This document shows positions 1 to 7,841 of a stretch of DNA of 64,000 nt, one piece after another. This stretch comes from Gemmatimonadota bacterium (GTDB taxonomy: Bacteria > Gemmatimonadota > Gemmatimonadetes > Longimicrobiales > Gaopeijiaceae). The notes under the pieces are model-generated. The model ran no database searches. It was not told the origin of the DNA and saw only the letters and a list, made by a program, of their open reading frames with translations. The position numbers and the translations under genes are program-made. Location of the stretch: positions 1-64,000 of the forward strand of contig JAURER010000011.1 in NCBI GenBank assembly GCA_030827315.1. The letters run 5' to 3'. Within the stretch, counting starts at the first letter, position 1, and each line of letters opens with the position of its first letter.

Positions 1-1
1 C

Positions 2-37
2 TTCGATCCGGCGAGCATCGCCGACGCACCGGAATGA
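2..37 (+). CDS. C-terminal end of an upstream gene (partial)
   Basis: An open frame enters from the left edge and encodes the last eleven residues FDPASIADAPE before a TGA. That TGA overlaps the ATG of the next gene in an ATGA arrangement. The same four-base overlap recurs inside this operon, which supports a real upstream gene that is co-translated with the epimerase. Too little remains to assign a function. It may belong to the same catabolic operon and could be the missing transporter ATPase or another enzyme, but that is only a guess from context. Confidence 0.55.
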   Translation, partial: FDPASIADAPE

Positions 38-996
38 ACGGGCGAACGGCTCTCGTCACGGGGGCAGGCGGCTTCGTGGGCCAGGCGCTTGCGACGGGCC
101 TCGCCGATCGGGGGTGGGACGTGGTTGGCGTGGATCGCGCGTTCGATGCGGAGGTTGGGGATGCACGCGTCGCCCGCATCGTGGCGGATCTCGCCGACGG
201 GGTTCCTGCCGACGTGCCCACCGCGGATCTGGTGGTGCACGCCGCGTGGACGACCACGGATCCCGAAACGCTCGGCGTCACGGCCGCGGAGTACCACGAA
301 GCGAATCTTCGCCCGCTGGCAGCGACCCTTCACTTCTGCGCCCGCGTCACGCCCACGGCCTTCGTCTTCCTCAGTTCGTCCGGGGTCTTCGCGCCGGACG
401 ATGCCACCGGGGGACTGACCGATGCCGACGTGCCGACCGGGTCGACCCCCTATGCCGTCGCCAAGCGGGAAGGCGAGGCCCGGGTTATGGCCGCGGCGGT
501 TCCGGGTGCGACGGCGTTCCACATCGTCCGCCTCGGCTACCTGTTCGGCCCCGGCGAGGTGGCGCGGCCGAGCCGGCCGGGCGTCTCCCTCGTGGCCCGC
601 TGGTTCGCGGCGGCCCGGGAGGGAGGCCCGCTCGAGGCCCGGTCGGACGACCCCGAGAGGGAGTGGACCTTCACCCCGGATCTCGCCCCCGCACTGGAGA
701 GGGTCGTGCAGGCCCCTCCGGCCGGACATCCGATCCACCTGGGCAGTCCTCACGTCTGCCGTGACCGCGCGCTGGCAGGTCTGGTGGCCGACCTCTTTCC
801 GGGCACCGAGGTCGGGACGGTCCCCGCCGTGGGACGGGTGAAGCCGCCGATGGTGCCGAGCGACGTCGCGGCCCTCCGCGGCTTTGCGTGGACGGACGTG
901 CCTATGGGCCTCCGCGCGCTCGTCGCCGGGGGCGCCCACGGTCCGGTTCCCGCGGCGGAGCTCACGGCGCTTGGCGTGGGAGGGGAGACCGCATGA
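34..996 (+). CDS. NAD-dependent epimerase/dehydratase (extended SDR)
   Basis: A 320-residue extended short-chain dehydrogenase/reductase, probably an NAD(P)-dependent sugar-nucleotide epimerase, dehydratase or reductase in the cytoplasm. The N-terminal Rossmann motif TGAGGFVG lies at residues 10-17. The catalytic pair is in a YAVAK motif (YxxxK) preceded by a serine-rich strand (FLSSSGVF), and the length fits the family. The start overlaps the stop of the preceding gene, and its own stop overlaps the ATG of the following Gfo/Idh/MocA gene (ATGA), so the genes are translationally coupled. The substrate cannot be read from the sequence. The context of two Gfo/Idh/MocA enzymes, another SDR and an ABC importer suggests catabolism of a modified sugar, polyol or opine-like compound. 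Confidence 0.85.
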   Translation: MNGRTALVTGAGGFVGQALATGLADRGWDVVGVDRAFDAEVGDARVARIVADLADGVPADVPTADLVVHAAWTTTDPETLGVTAAEYHEANLRPLAATLHFCARVTPTAFVFLSSSGVFAPDDATGGLTDADVPTGSTPYAVAKREGEARVMAAAVPGATAFHIVRLGYLFGPGEVARPSRPGVSLVARWFAAAREGGPLEARSDDPEREWTFTPDLAPALERVVQAPPAGHPIHLGSPHVCRDRALAGLVADLFPGTEVGTVPAVGRVKPPMVPSDVAALRGFAWTDVPMGLRALVAGGAHGPVPAAELTALGVGGETA

Positions 997-2021
997 CCCC
1001 GCTCCGGTTCATCCTCGTCGGGCTCGGCGCCCGATCGCGCATCTGGCGCCGCGTGATCGCGGAGCACCCCGACTGCCGGCTGGTCGGAGTCGTGGAGACC
1101 GATGCGGACCGCCTCGCGTCGGCGCTCGCCGAGATGCCCGACGTGGCGGGAGGACCGTCCCTGGAAGACGTCGCCGGCCGCGTCGATGCCGACGTCGCCC
1201 TGCTGTGCACGCCTCCCGCGGGACGTCACGCACAGGTGGCTGCCGCCTGCCGCGCGGATCTCGCGATCCTGGCGGAAAAGCCGCTCGCCGACTCCCTCGC
1301 CGACGCCGAAGCCCACGTGGCCGCCGCCGCGCGGGCCGGCGTCCCTCTCGCCGTGGGGCTCAACTTTCGCTATCTGGCGGTGACGAAGGCGTTGAAGGAA
1401 CTCTTCGCTCCGGACCGGCTGGGTCCACCGGAGTTCGGCCGGTTCACGTACGAGCGGTGGCGCGACGGTCGTCTCCCGCACCTGAACCGGTACCCCCTGA
1501 CGATGTCACAGCCGATGCTCTGGGAGCAATCGATCCACCACTTCGACCTCATGCGCTACGTCTATGACGCCGACCCGGTCCGGATCTCGGCGCGGACCTT
1601 CAATCCGTCGTGGTCGATGTACGAGGGAGACGCAAACGTGGGGGCGCTCATCACGTTCACCGGAGGGGTCGAGGTGACGTACCAGGGGACCTGGGCGGGG
1701 AACTGGCAGAAGATGGGGTTCGAGTGGCGGACGGAGTGCCGTCGTGGCGTTGCCCTGCAGCAGGAGATGTTCGGCGCGCTCGGCTATGCGCTCCGCGACG
1801 ACCCGGCGCTGACCACCGTGCCGCTCCTCGCCGAGGAGCCGTGGGTGGACGACGCGCGCGGCCTCCTCGAGGACTTCGTGGGTCACTTCCGGGACGGCAC
1901 GCCGCTCCCCTGCCCGGGAACCGATCACCTGATTTCGCTGCGCATGGTCGAGGCCTGCATCCAGGCTTCCGCGGGCGCGGGCACCGTAGAACTGCGGGAC
2001 ATGGGTCCACAGCAAACGTGA
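993..2021 (+). CDS. Gfo/Idh/MocA family oxidoreductase
   Basis: A 342-residue NAD(P)-dependent oxidoreductase. It has an N-terminal Rossmann fold (ILVGLGARSR near residue 7) and the family signature EKPLA at about residue 94, where the lysine normally takes part in catalysis. A C-terminal alpha/beta domain follows. The ATG at 993 is preferred over upstream candidates because it follows a GGAGGGGAG Shine-Dalgarno run and overlaps the previous stop by four bases. The frame upstream of it is out-of-phase shadow. The dipeptide/opine transporter lipoprotein starts 13 nt downstream, so all are probably one transcript. Family members oxidise sugars, inositols or related polyols; the substrate here is unknown. 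Confidence 0.88.
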   Translation: MTPLRFILVGLGARSRIWRRVIAEHPDCRLVGVVETDADRLASALAEMPDVAGGPSLEDVAGRVDADVALLCTPPAGRHAQVAAACRADLAILAEKPLADSLADAEAHVAAAARAGVPLAVGLNFRYLAVTKALKELFAPDRLGPPEFGRFTYERWRDGRLPHLNRYPLTMSQPMLWEQSIHHFDLMRYVYDADPVRISARTFNPSWSMYEGDANVGALITFTGGVEVTYQGTWAGNWQKMGFEWRTECRRGVALQQEMFGALGYALRDDPALTTVPLLAEEPWVDDARGLLEDFVGHFRDGTPLPCPGTDHLISLRMVEACIQASAGAGTVELRDMGPQQT

Positions 2022-2034
2022 GGATGATCCGCCG

Positions 2035-3591
2035 ATGAAGCTTCGCATGCACATGCCCCGGGTCGCCGCGGCCGGACTGCTCGGGGCGATCGCGCTCACG
2101 GGATGCGCCGAGCCGTTGGAGGACACGATCGTGGTGGGGCTCAGCGCCGACATCACGACCTTTGAGCCGGGGATGATCTCGAGTCGCGACAACGCGAACA
2201 TCGCCCGGCACATCTTCGCCTCCCTCTTCACGCTGACCGCGGAGGGAGAGCACGTCCCGGAGCTCGCGCACACGCTCGAGATCTCGGATGACGGAACGTC
2301 CTACGTCTACACCCTCAACGAGGGGCTCACCTGTCACGACGGGGAGCCGCTCACGGCCGAGGACGTGGCGTACGTCTTCAACCGGATCGCCGACCCGGCG
2401 AACCGCTTCACCGGGAACACGCCGGGCTTCGTCTTCACCTCCATCGGCTTCGTCAACGCCGAAGCGCTCGACGACCTGCGCGTCCGGGTCGACATCGCGC
2501 AGAAGAACCCGATCGCGTTCGGCCTGATGACCGAGGTGTACATCCACTGCAAGGACGCCTACGAGGCCATGACGCTCGACGAGGCGGCCTCGAACCCCGT
2601 CGGGTCGGGCTCGTACCGCCTCGCGTCGTGGACGCGAGGCTCGGAGGTGGTGCTCGAGAAGGTCCGGGAGCCGGGCAACTTCCAGCGGATTGCTTGGCGG
2701 ATCATCCCCGAGGCGTCCACGCGGACTGCGGAGCTCATCGCGGGGAACGTGGACATCATCACCAACGTGGTGCCCGAGCAGGTCGAGGCCATCGACGGGT
2801 CGGGCAGGGCGGAAGTGCAGGTGGTGTCCGGCACCCGGCGGATGTACCTGGGCTTCAATCTGTCCGACGAGCACGCCCGGATGCCGGGTGGCGATGCCAT
2901 CCAGGATCCGCGCGTGCGCCGCGCGCTCCAGTACGCCGTGGACGTGCCCACCATCTGCCGTCAGCTCCTCAGCGTCGAGTGCGAGCGTGCCACGAGCCTG
3001 GTCAACCCGCCCAACGGGAACGCCAGCCTCACGCCGTACCCGTACGATCCGGAGCGGGCCGAACGGCTCCTCGACGAGGCGGGCTGGCGCCGGGGCGCGA
3101 ACGGAACGCGCTTCTCCATCCGGCTGCAGGCGGGCCAGGGGCGCTATGTGAACGACGTGAACGTCGTCCTCGCGATCGCCCAGTACCTCGAGGACGTGGG
3201 TCTCGACATCGACCTCGAGCTGATGGAGTGGGCCTCGGTGTACACGCCGCTCCTGCGAGAGCGCCAGGCCGGCCCTCTCTTCTTCCTCGGGACCGGGGGC
3301 GGGCTGTGGAGTCCCATCTACGACATGACCGATCTCGCGCAGGTCGGCTCCGGCACCAACTACACCCACTGGGACGACCCGCGCTGGTTCGACCGGTGGC
3401 CCGACGTGGTGAATGCGGAAACGCCGGAGGCGCGGCGCGTCGTCCTCGACGAGATGCTCCAGGTATTCCACGACGACGGGCCGTGGCTCCTTCTCTACTT
3501 CCAGCCGGATTTCTACGGCGTGTCCAACCGCATCGCGTGGCAGGCGCGGCGGGACGAGCACGTCGAGATCTTCGAGGCCAGGCTGAAGTGA
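2035..3591 (+). CDS. ABC transporter substrate-binding lipoprotein (SBP_bac_5, DppA/OppA type)
   Basis: A 518-residue extracytoplasmic solute-binding protein of the peptide/opine/nickel class (SBP family 5). The N-terminus has a basic n-region, a hydrophobic core and a lipobox ending LTGC (Cys at about residue 23), so it should be a lipid-anchored receptor. Family features include the ADITTFEPG segment early in the mature protein and a long two-lobe domain over the remaining residues. Two permease genes follow, with a 34-nt gap and then a 4-nt overlap. Ligands of this family include peptides, opines and oligosaccharides; the flanking Gfo/Idh/MocA enzymes make a sugar- or opine-like ligand plausible here (inference). 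Confidence 0.9.
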   Translation: MKLRMHMPRVAAAGLLGAIALTGCAEPLEDTIVVGLSADITTFEPGMISSRDNANIARHIFASLFTLTAEGEHVPELAHTLEISDDGTSYVYTLNEGLTCHDGEPLTAEDVAYVFNRIADPANRFTGNTPGFVFTSIGFVNAEALDDLRVRVDIAQKNPIAFGLMTEVYIHCKDAYEAMTLDEAASNPVGSGSYRLASWTRGSEVVLEKVREPGNFQRIAWRIIPEASTRTAELIAGNVDIITNVVPEQVEAIDGSGRAEVQVVSGTRRMYLGFNLSDEHARMPGGDAIQDPRVRRALQYAVDVPTICRQLLSVECERATSLVNPPNGNASLTPYPYDPERAERLLDEAGWRRGANGTRFSIRLQAGQGRYVNDVNVVLAIAQYLEDVGLDIDLELMEWASVYTPLLRERQAGPLFFLGTGGGLWSPIYDMTDLAQVGSGTNYTHWDDPRWFDRWPDVVNAETPEARRVVLDEMLQVFHDDGPWLLLYFQPDFYGVSNRIAWQARRDEHVEIFEARLK

Positions 3592-3625
3592 TCGCCGGCC
3601 GGATCGCGACGGGAGCGTAGGCCAC

Positions 3626-4615
3626 ATGGGCGCCTACGTCGTGCGGAGGCTGCTGCAGAGCGTCGTCGTCGTGATCGGCGTGACGCTGGTGACCTTCCTC
3701 GCGCTCCAGGCCGGCGGTGACCCGACCTATCTCTTCGTGAGCGAGCGGGCCTCGCTGGAGGAGATCGAGGCGACGCGGCGGGCGCTCGGCTTCGATCGCC
3801 CTCTGCACGTTCAGTACCTGAGCTTCGTGGGTGATCTCGCCCGCGGAGACTTCGGCCAGTCGCTGTCGTACAGACAGCCCGCCATGGAGATCGTCCTCGA
3901 GGCGCTGCCGGCCACAGTGGAGCTGACGGTCTTCGCGATGGTGTTCGCGCTGCTGCTCGCCATCCCGCTGGGCGTACTGGCCGCGATCCACCGGGGGACC
4001 GCGTGGGACGGCTCCATCACGACCTTCTCCATGCTGGGCCAGTCCATCCCGAGCTTCTGGATGGGGATCATGATGATCCTCTTCTTCGGGCTGTACATGC
4101 GCCTCTTCCCCATCTCCGGGAACGTTCCCTTCCTCGCCCCGCTGCTCTCCGGCGATGTCGTGACGGCCTTCACCAACCTTCCGCGCACGATCTTCCACCT
4201 GGTTCTTCCCGGCATCGCGGTCGGCACCTACTCGCTGGCCCGCAACACCCGGCTCGTCCGGTCGTCCCTGCTCGAAGTCCTGGAACAGGACTACGTGCGC
4301 ACCGCCCGGTCGAAGGGGCTTCGCGAGCGGCGTGTGCTGATCCACCACGCCCTCCGCAACGCCTGGCTCCCCGTGGTCACCATCGTCGGGCTCGAGTTCG
4401 GCTTTCTGCTCGGAGGCGTCGTGGTCGTGGAAACGGTCTTCAGCTATCCGGGCATCGGGCGCCTCCTCTTCGCCGCCATCAATCAGCGCGACATCCCGCT
4501 CGTTCAGGCCGGCGTGGTGCTGCTGGCCGGCATCTTCATCGTCCTGAATCTCGTCGTGGACCTGGTCTATCTGCGGCTCGACCCGCGGGTGAAGCTGGCC
4601 GGAGGGCGGGGGTGA
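3626..4615 (+). CDS. ABC transporter permease (DppB/OppB family)
   Basis: A 329-residue integral membrane permease of the binding-protein-dependent transport family. It starts with the typical YVVRRLLQSVVVVIGV first helix and has about six membrane segments. The EAA-loop region (YVRTARSKGL) contacts the ATPase subunit. It pairs with the DppC-like gene that follows, whose GTG start overlaps this stop (GTGA), a coupling expected for two subunits of one heterodimeric channel. It would form the inner-membrane pore for the preceding lipoprotein's ligand. No ABC ATPase gene is present in the operon within this window. Confidence 0.92.
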   Translation: MGAYVVRRLLQSVVVVIGVTLVTFLALQAGGDPTYLFVSERASLEEIEATRRALGFDRPLHVQYLSFVGDLARGDFGQSLSYRQPAMEIVLEALPATVELTVFAMVFALLLAIPLGVLAAIHRGTAWDGSITTFSMLGQSIPSFWMGIMMILFFGLYMRLFPISGNVPFLAPLLSGDVVTAFTNLPRTIFHLVLPGIAVGTYSLARNTRLVRSSLLEVLEQDYVRTARSKGLRERRVLIHHALRNAWLPVVTIVGLEFGFLLGGVVVVETVFSYPGIGRLLFAAINQRDIPLVQAGVVLLAGIFIVLNLVVDLVYLRLDPRVKLAGGRG

Positions 4616-5535
4616 GCGATCACACGGCCGAGGGCCTGGTGCTCTCGAATCCCCGGGGGAGCGGCTTTCGGCGCGAGGCCGAGCGCGCGGTCCGCGTCAT
4701 GGTGAACGCCCGCTGGCCGATCTTCGCGGTGGTCTTCCTCCTCCTCGCCGCCTTCGCCGCGGTCTTCGGCGCCTGGCTCGCACCGTTCGATCCGAACCGT
4801 CAGAACCTCGTGCTACGGCTGGCGGCGCCGATGGCCGCGGGACCGGACGGGGGTGTCTTCTGGCTGGGGTCGGACGCACTGGGCCGAGACGTCTTTTCGA
4901 GGCTCCTCTACGGAGCCCGCGTATCGCTCACCGTCGGGTTCGCGGCCATCACGGTGGGCGGGACCATCGGGATCGTCGCCGGGCTGCTCGCGGGATACTT
5001 CGGCGGGTGGGTCGACGACGTGATCATGCGGCTCGGTGACATCCAGCTCGCGTTTCCGTTCATTCTGCTGGCCATCATGTTCCTGGTGGTGCTCGGCTCC
5101 GGCGTCTGGAACCTGATCCTCGTCCTGGGCGTGGGGCAGTGGGTTACTTATGCGCGTATCGTGCGAGCGGACACCCTGTCGCTCCGTGAGAAGGAGTTCG
5201 TGGAGGCGGCGCGCGCCCTCGGGGACAGCACGCCCTCCATCATCTTCCGTACGATCCTCCCGAACATCCTGGCGCCGCTCACCGTGATCGCCTCGTTCAA
5301 CGTGGCCAGCGTGATCCTCTCGGAAGCCGCTCTGTCGTTCCTCGGCCTCGGGGTGCCCCCCGAGGTGCCCACGTGGGGGAGCATGCTGGCCGAGAGCCGC
5401 GACACGCTCGTGGCCAACAAGTGGTGGCTCGCGGTCTTTCCGGGGGTGGCCATCATGCTGACCGTGCTGAGCTTCAACATCCTCGGGGACTGGCTGCGGG
5501 ACTTCCTCGATCCACGCCTGAGGGAACGCACCTGA
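4612..5535 (+). CDS. ABC transporter permease (DppC/OppC family)
   Basis: A 307-residue second permease subunit of the peptide/opine importer. The GTG at 4612 is chosen because it overlaps the previous stop, follows a GGAGGGCGGG ribosome-binding run and begins the conserved cytoplasmic N-terminus. The first helix is at about residues 33-55, followed by the family's periplasmic motif (WLGSDALGRDVFSRLLYGAR). The EAA loop (FVEAARALG) and the last helices with LSFLGLGVPPEVPTWG are also present. Together with the DppB-like subunit it would form the translocation channel. The next gene starts 37 nt downstream. Confidence 0.92.
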   Translation: MSDHTAEGLVLSNPRGSGFRREAERAVRVMVNARWPIFAVVFLLLAAFAAVFGAWLAPFDPNRQNLVLRLAAPMAAGPDGGVFWLGSDALGRDVFSRLLYGARVSLTVGFAAITVGGTIGIVAGLLAGYFGGWVDDVIMRLGDIQLAFPFILLAIMFLVVLGSGVWNLILVLGVGQWVTYARIVRADTLSLREKEFVEAARALGDSTPSIIFRTILPNILAPLTVIASFNVASVILSEAALSFLGLGVPPEVPTWGSMLAESRDTLVANKWWLAVFPGVAIMLTVLSFNILGDWLRDFLDPRLRERT

Positions 5536-5572
5536 TGCGCCGTATTCCGTCACGCTTCTCGGAGAGACGCTC

Positions 5573-6655
5573 ATGAAGGTCGGAATCATCGGTGCGAGCT
5601 TCGCGCGGGCCGCCTATCTGCCCGCGCTGCGGCACGTGCCGGACGTCGAGGTGGTGGCGCTCGCTTCCGCCCGAATGGAGAGCGCCCGGCGGGCGGCCTC
5701 GGAGTTCGATGTCCCGCACGCGTACGACGACTGGGCGGCGATGCTCACCTCCCACGACTTCGACCTCGTCTGCATCGCTACGCCCACCGTGCTCCACGAG
5801 GTCCAGACGCTTCGGGCCCTCGAGCGCGGCGCCCACGTCCTGTGCGAGAAGCCGACGGCCATGGACGCCGCCGAAGCCGCCCGGATGCTCCGCGCCGCCG
5901 AGGCTGCCGGGCGTGTCCACATGATCGACCACGAACTGCGCTTCAACCCCAACCGCATGCGGATCGCCGAGCTCATCGCCGAGGGCGCGCTCGGCGAGGT
6001 CCGGCACCTGGACATCTCCAACATCGGGAGCGCCTGGTGCGATCCGGCCAGCCGCCCGATGGGTGACTGGTGGAGCCTCGCGGGGCAGGGCGGGGGACGA
6101 CTCGGTGCCAACGGCAGCCACCAGGTCGATCTCCTGCGCTGGTGGCTCGGCGAGGTGGCCTGGGTGACCGGGGCCGCGCCGGTGATGGTGCCCGAGCGTG
6201 TCGATCCGGGGTCGGGCCAGGCGTGGACCGCCACCGCCGACGACGCGGCGTACTTCACGGTGGAGATGGTGTCGGGCGCGGTCGCCCAGGTCTTCATGTC
6301 CGGCGTCGCCGCGCACAACATGGGCAACATGACGCGCATCTTCGGGTCCGAGGGGACGGTCCTGCTGAGCAACGACGACGAACGGCTTCTGTTCGCTCCG
6401 GCGGGAGGGGAATTTCGGGACCTCACCGTTGTTGACCCCCACGCCCAACTCCAGGGCGTCAACCCGGGGATCTGGAACGTCTCGGTGGTCTCCCTCATGC
6501 AGGAGCTGTGCACCGCGATCCGCGAGGGGCGAGCCCCGTCGCGGGGCGCGACGTTCGCCGACGGGCTGGCCAACCAGATCGTGCTCGATGCCGTGCGGGT
6601 GTCGCATGCGGAGCGGCGTTGGGTACGCCCGGAGGAGATCGATGTCGGAGACTGA
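5573..6655 (+). CDS. Gfo/Idh/MocA family oxidoreductase (second copy)
   Basis: A 360-residue NAD(P)-dependent dehydrogenase with an N-terminal nucleotide-binding fold (VGIIGASFARAAYLPAL) and the EKPTAMD signature at about residue 97 that carries the family's catalytic lysine. The C-terminal substrate domain includes a GGRLGANGSHQVDLLRWW segment, typical of the His/Asp-containing active site. It is not a close duplicate of the gene at 993-2021, so the two probably act on different intermediates. Its last codons overlap the start of the SDR gene by 14 nt, with the SDR's GGAGGAG ribosome-binding site inside this gene. It is likely part of the operon's oxidation/epimerisation pathway. Confidence 0.88.
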   Translation: MKVGIIGASFARAAYLPALRHVPDVEVVALASARMESARRAASEFDVPHAYDDWAAMLTSHDFDLVCIATPTVLHEVQTLRALERGAHVLCEKPTAMDAAEAARMLRAAEAAGRVHMIDHELRFNPNRMRIAELIAEGALGEVRHLDISNIGSAWCDPASRPMGDWWSLAGQGGGRLGANGSHQVDLLRWWLGEVAWVTGAAPVMVPERVDPGSGQAWTATADDAAYFTVEMVSGAVAQVFMSGVAAHNMGNMTRIFGSEGTVLLSNDDERLLFAPAGGEFRDLTVVDPHAQLQGVNPGIWNVSVVSLMQELCTAIREGRAPSRGATFADGLANQIVLDAVRVSHAERRWVRPEEIDVGD

Positions 6656-7430
6656 GGGGACGCCGATCGTTGCCGGGCCGCTCGGGGTCGCAGGTCAGTC
6701 GATCCTCGTCACCGGGGCGGCCCAGGGGCTCGGGGCGGCCATTGCGCGGCACCTGAACGGGCTTGGCGCACGTCTCATCCTCCTCGACCGGGACGCGGAC
6801 GGGCTGGCAGAGACATGCGCTGCGTGTCCCGGCGCCACGGGGGAGGTCGTCGATCTCGCCGACGCGGACGCGACCGCTCGGGCGATCGAAACGGTCGTCA
6901 CGGGCCCCGTGGACATGCTGGTCCACAACGCCGCCGTGCTGCGCATGGAGCCGATCGAGGCCGTGAGCCTGAGCAGCTTCAGGGCGACACTGGACGTGGG
7001 AATCCAGGCAGCCTTTCAGCTCACCAAGGCGGTGTGGCCGGTCATGAAGGAGCGGGGGGGGACCCTGGTCTTCGTGTCGTCCCGGTCCGGAATCGAGGGT
7101 TTTGCCGAGGAGACGGCCTACTGTGCCTCCAAGCATGCGCTGGAGGGCTTTTCCAAATCCCTGGCGCTCGAGGGTGCCCCGCATGGCATCCTGTCGGTGA
7201 CCATCACGCCGGGGATGTTCATGCATACACCGATGTCCGAGACGACCTACCCACCCGAGCTTCGGAAGAAGTGGGTGGACCCTCTGGAGCTCGCTCCCGC
7301 CTTCGCCTACCTGGCGACGCGCCCGTTGCAGTGGTCGGGGCGCCGACTCGATGCCTGGGCGCTGTCCAGGGCCGTGAACGGAAGGCCTGACGGCGGCGGA
7401 ATTCACGACTCGTCGTCGCCCGGCGGGTGA
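6642..7430 (+). CDS. Classical short-chain dehydrogenase/reductase
   Basis: A 262-residue SDR. The cofactor motif TGAAQGLGAAIA lies at residues 24-35, the NAG-like motif appears as HNAAV, and the catalytic serine and YCASK (YxxxK) follow in the usual spacing. The start at 6642 has a GGAGGAG Shine-Dalgarno and overlaps the upstream gene by 14 nt. A longer frame to the left is shadow of that gene. It probably interconverts a hydroxyl and a ketone in the pathway served by the neighbouring Gfo/Idh/MocA enzymes and the ABC importer. The exact substrate is not evident. Confidence 0.88.
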   Translation: MSETEGTPIVAGPLGVAGQSILVTGAAQGLGAAIARHLNGLGARLILLDRDADGLAETCAACPGATGEVVDLADADATARAIETVVTGPVDMLVHNAAVLRMEPIEAVSLSSFRATLDVGIQAAFQLTKAVWPVMKERGGTLVFVSSRSGIEGFAEETAYCASKHALEGFSKSLALEGAPHGILSVTITPGMFMHTPMSETTYPPELRKKWVDPLELAPAFAYLATRPLQWSGRRLDAWALSRAVNGRPDGGGIHDSSSPGG

Positions 7431-7433
7431 CCG

Positions 7434-7841
7434 ATGGCAATCCGCGCTCCCGGGACCCCGGCGGCCGAGGAGAAGCTCTGCGCCACATGCGGGCGGCGGA
7501 TCGAGCCCCGAGCGAAGTGGGCGCGCGTCTGGCCTGAGGTCCGTTACTGCAGTCGGCGATGCCGCGACCAAAGGCCGTCGGCCGTGGATGCCCAACTGGA
7601 GAAGACCATCGTCGATCTGCTCGAGGCGCGCACCGCGCAGGCGTCCATCTGCCCATCGGAGGCCGCGCGGCGCGTCCAACCGGACGCGTGGCGTCCGCTT
7701 CTGGAGCGAGCGCGGCAGGCAGGTCGACGTCTGGCGGCGCGCGGGGTCGTCTCGTTCACGCAGGGAGGAGCGTTCGTCGACCCGTCGCGGGCCCGTGGAC
7801 CCGTTAGGCTGAAGCGAGGTCGGATGTGGGCCGAGCGATGA
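7434..7841 (+). CDS. DUF2256-DUF3253 fusion protein
   Basis: A 135-residue protein with two recognisable small domains. Residues about 13-45 carry the DUF2256 cysteine pattern (CATCGRR, then YCSRRCR with the intervening W-rich segment), which looks like a metal-binding knuckle. Residues about 52-120 resemble DUF3253, a winged-helix-like domain with the typical CPSEAARRV and RQAGRRLAARG segments. The gene starts 3 nt after the SDR stop. Its own stop overlaps the ATG of the photolyase gene, so the two are coupled. DUF2256 proteins are, from general knowledge, often encoded next to Fe-S photolyase/cryptochrome genes. The biochemical role is unknown. Confidence 0.8.
   Translation: MAIRAPGTPAAEEKLCATCGRRIEPRAKWARVWPEVRYCSRRCRDQRPSAVDAQLEKTIVDLLEARTAQASICPSEAARRVQPDAWRPLLERARQAGRRLAARGVVSFTQGGAFVDPSRARGPVRLKRGRMWAER

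Noticed and set aside
1657-3627. 656-residue minus-strand ORF opposite the solute-binding protein
   Set aside because: Shadow of the transporter lipoprotein gene; no recognised motif.
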